Below, piece after piece: positions 63,927 through 64,000 of a DNA stretch of 64,000 bases; the stretch's first letter is position 1; every line of letters begins with the position of its first letter. Source of the DNA: Halomonas sp. 54_146. Its GTDB lineage: Bacteria > Pseudomonadota > Gammaproteobacteria > Pseudomonadales > Halomonadaceae. The stretch lies in NCBI RefSeq assembly GCF_001507855.1, contig NZ_LGEN01000004.1:1-64000 (forward strand), given 5' to 3'. Under the pieces are notes generated by a model. It did not search any database, had not been told where the DNA came from, and saw nothing but the letters and a program-made list of their open reading frames with translations. A program made the position numbers and the translations under genes.

Positions 63927-64000
63927 TATTATTTTCCCCGACGATGATCGTCCGTTTTTGTTGTTGGTTCACGCTAGGTTTAAAGCGTGAATGTATCGAA

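Overview
The window reads as a chromosome segment of a halophilic gammaproteobacterium, most likely Halomonas or a close relative in Halomonadaceae. This rests on the gene order of the ribosomal/RNA polymerase super-cluster, the birA-coaX-tRNA(Tyr,Gly,Thr)-tRNA(Trp)-secE-nusG order and the character of the proteins. Nothing in the window names a species.

Region 1 (1-14980) is a complete type I-E CRISPR-Cas locus read on the minus strand. A very long array fills 1-5467: 90 nearly identical 29-nt repeats, 89 whole spacers, continuing off the left edge. An AT-rich leader (5468-5577) separates it from cas2, cas1, cas6e, cas5e, cas7e, cse2, cse1 and, further upstream, cas3. New spacers therefore enter at about 5467 and the oldest lie toward position 1. 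A plus-strand DUF29 gene sits between cse1 and cas3 and separates the nuclease-helicase from the Cascade genes.

Region 2 (15150-24600) holds housekeeping genes. A zinc-uptake operon (a small His-rich membrane peptide, znuC, znuB, znuA) lies behind a sigma70-like promoter overlapped by a Zur-like box. Next come a ChrR-type cupin protein, a DUF6164 protein, glyoxalase I, a DUF6482-like protein, a TPP riboswitch controlling thiM-thiE, an EamA/DMT exporter and a secreted D,D-carboxypeptidase with a SPOR domain.

Region 3 (24607-55709) is one unbroken minus-strand information-processing cluster: secE-nusG-rplKAJL-rpoBC-rpsLG-fusA-tuf, then the S10, spc and alpha operons from rpsJ to rplQ, including the short gene rpmJ. 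Promoters are visible for rpsJ (exact consensus), rpsL and tRNA-Trp/secE. Structured leaders lie before rplJ and rpsM, and an attenuator lies between rplL and rpoB. Several intergenic spacers carry short tandem repeats that begin inside the 3' end of the preceding gene and copy its stop codon.

Region 4 (55783-64000) carries tRNA-Trp, tRNA-Thr, tRNA-Gly and tRNA-Tyr, coaX-birA, divergent typA, a frameshifted sodium:neurotransmitter-symporter gene and a Cache-domain chemoreceptor. A second tuf gene, usual between tRNA-Thr and tRNA-Trp in many gammaproteobacteria, is absent. The points most worth a second look are the twin near-identical spacers, the leader palindromes, the DUF29 gene inside the cas locus, the Zur-linked His-rich peptide and the micro-duplications at gene starts and stops.
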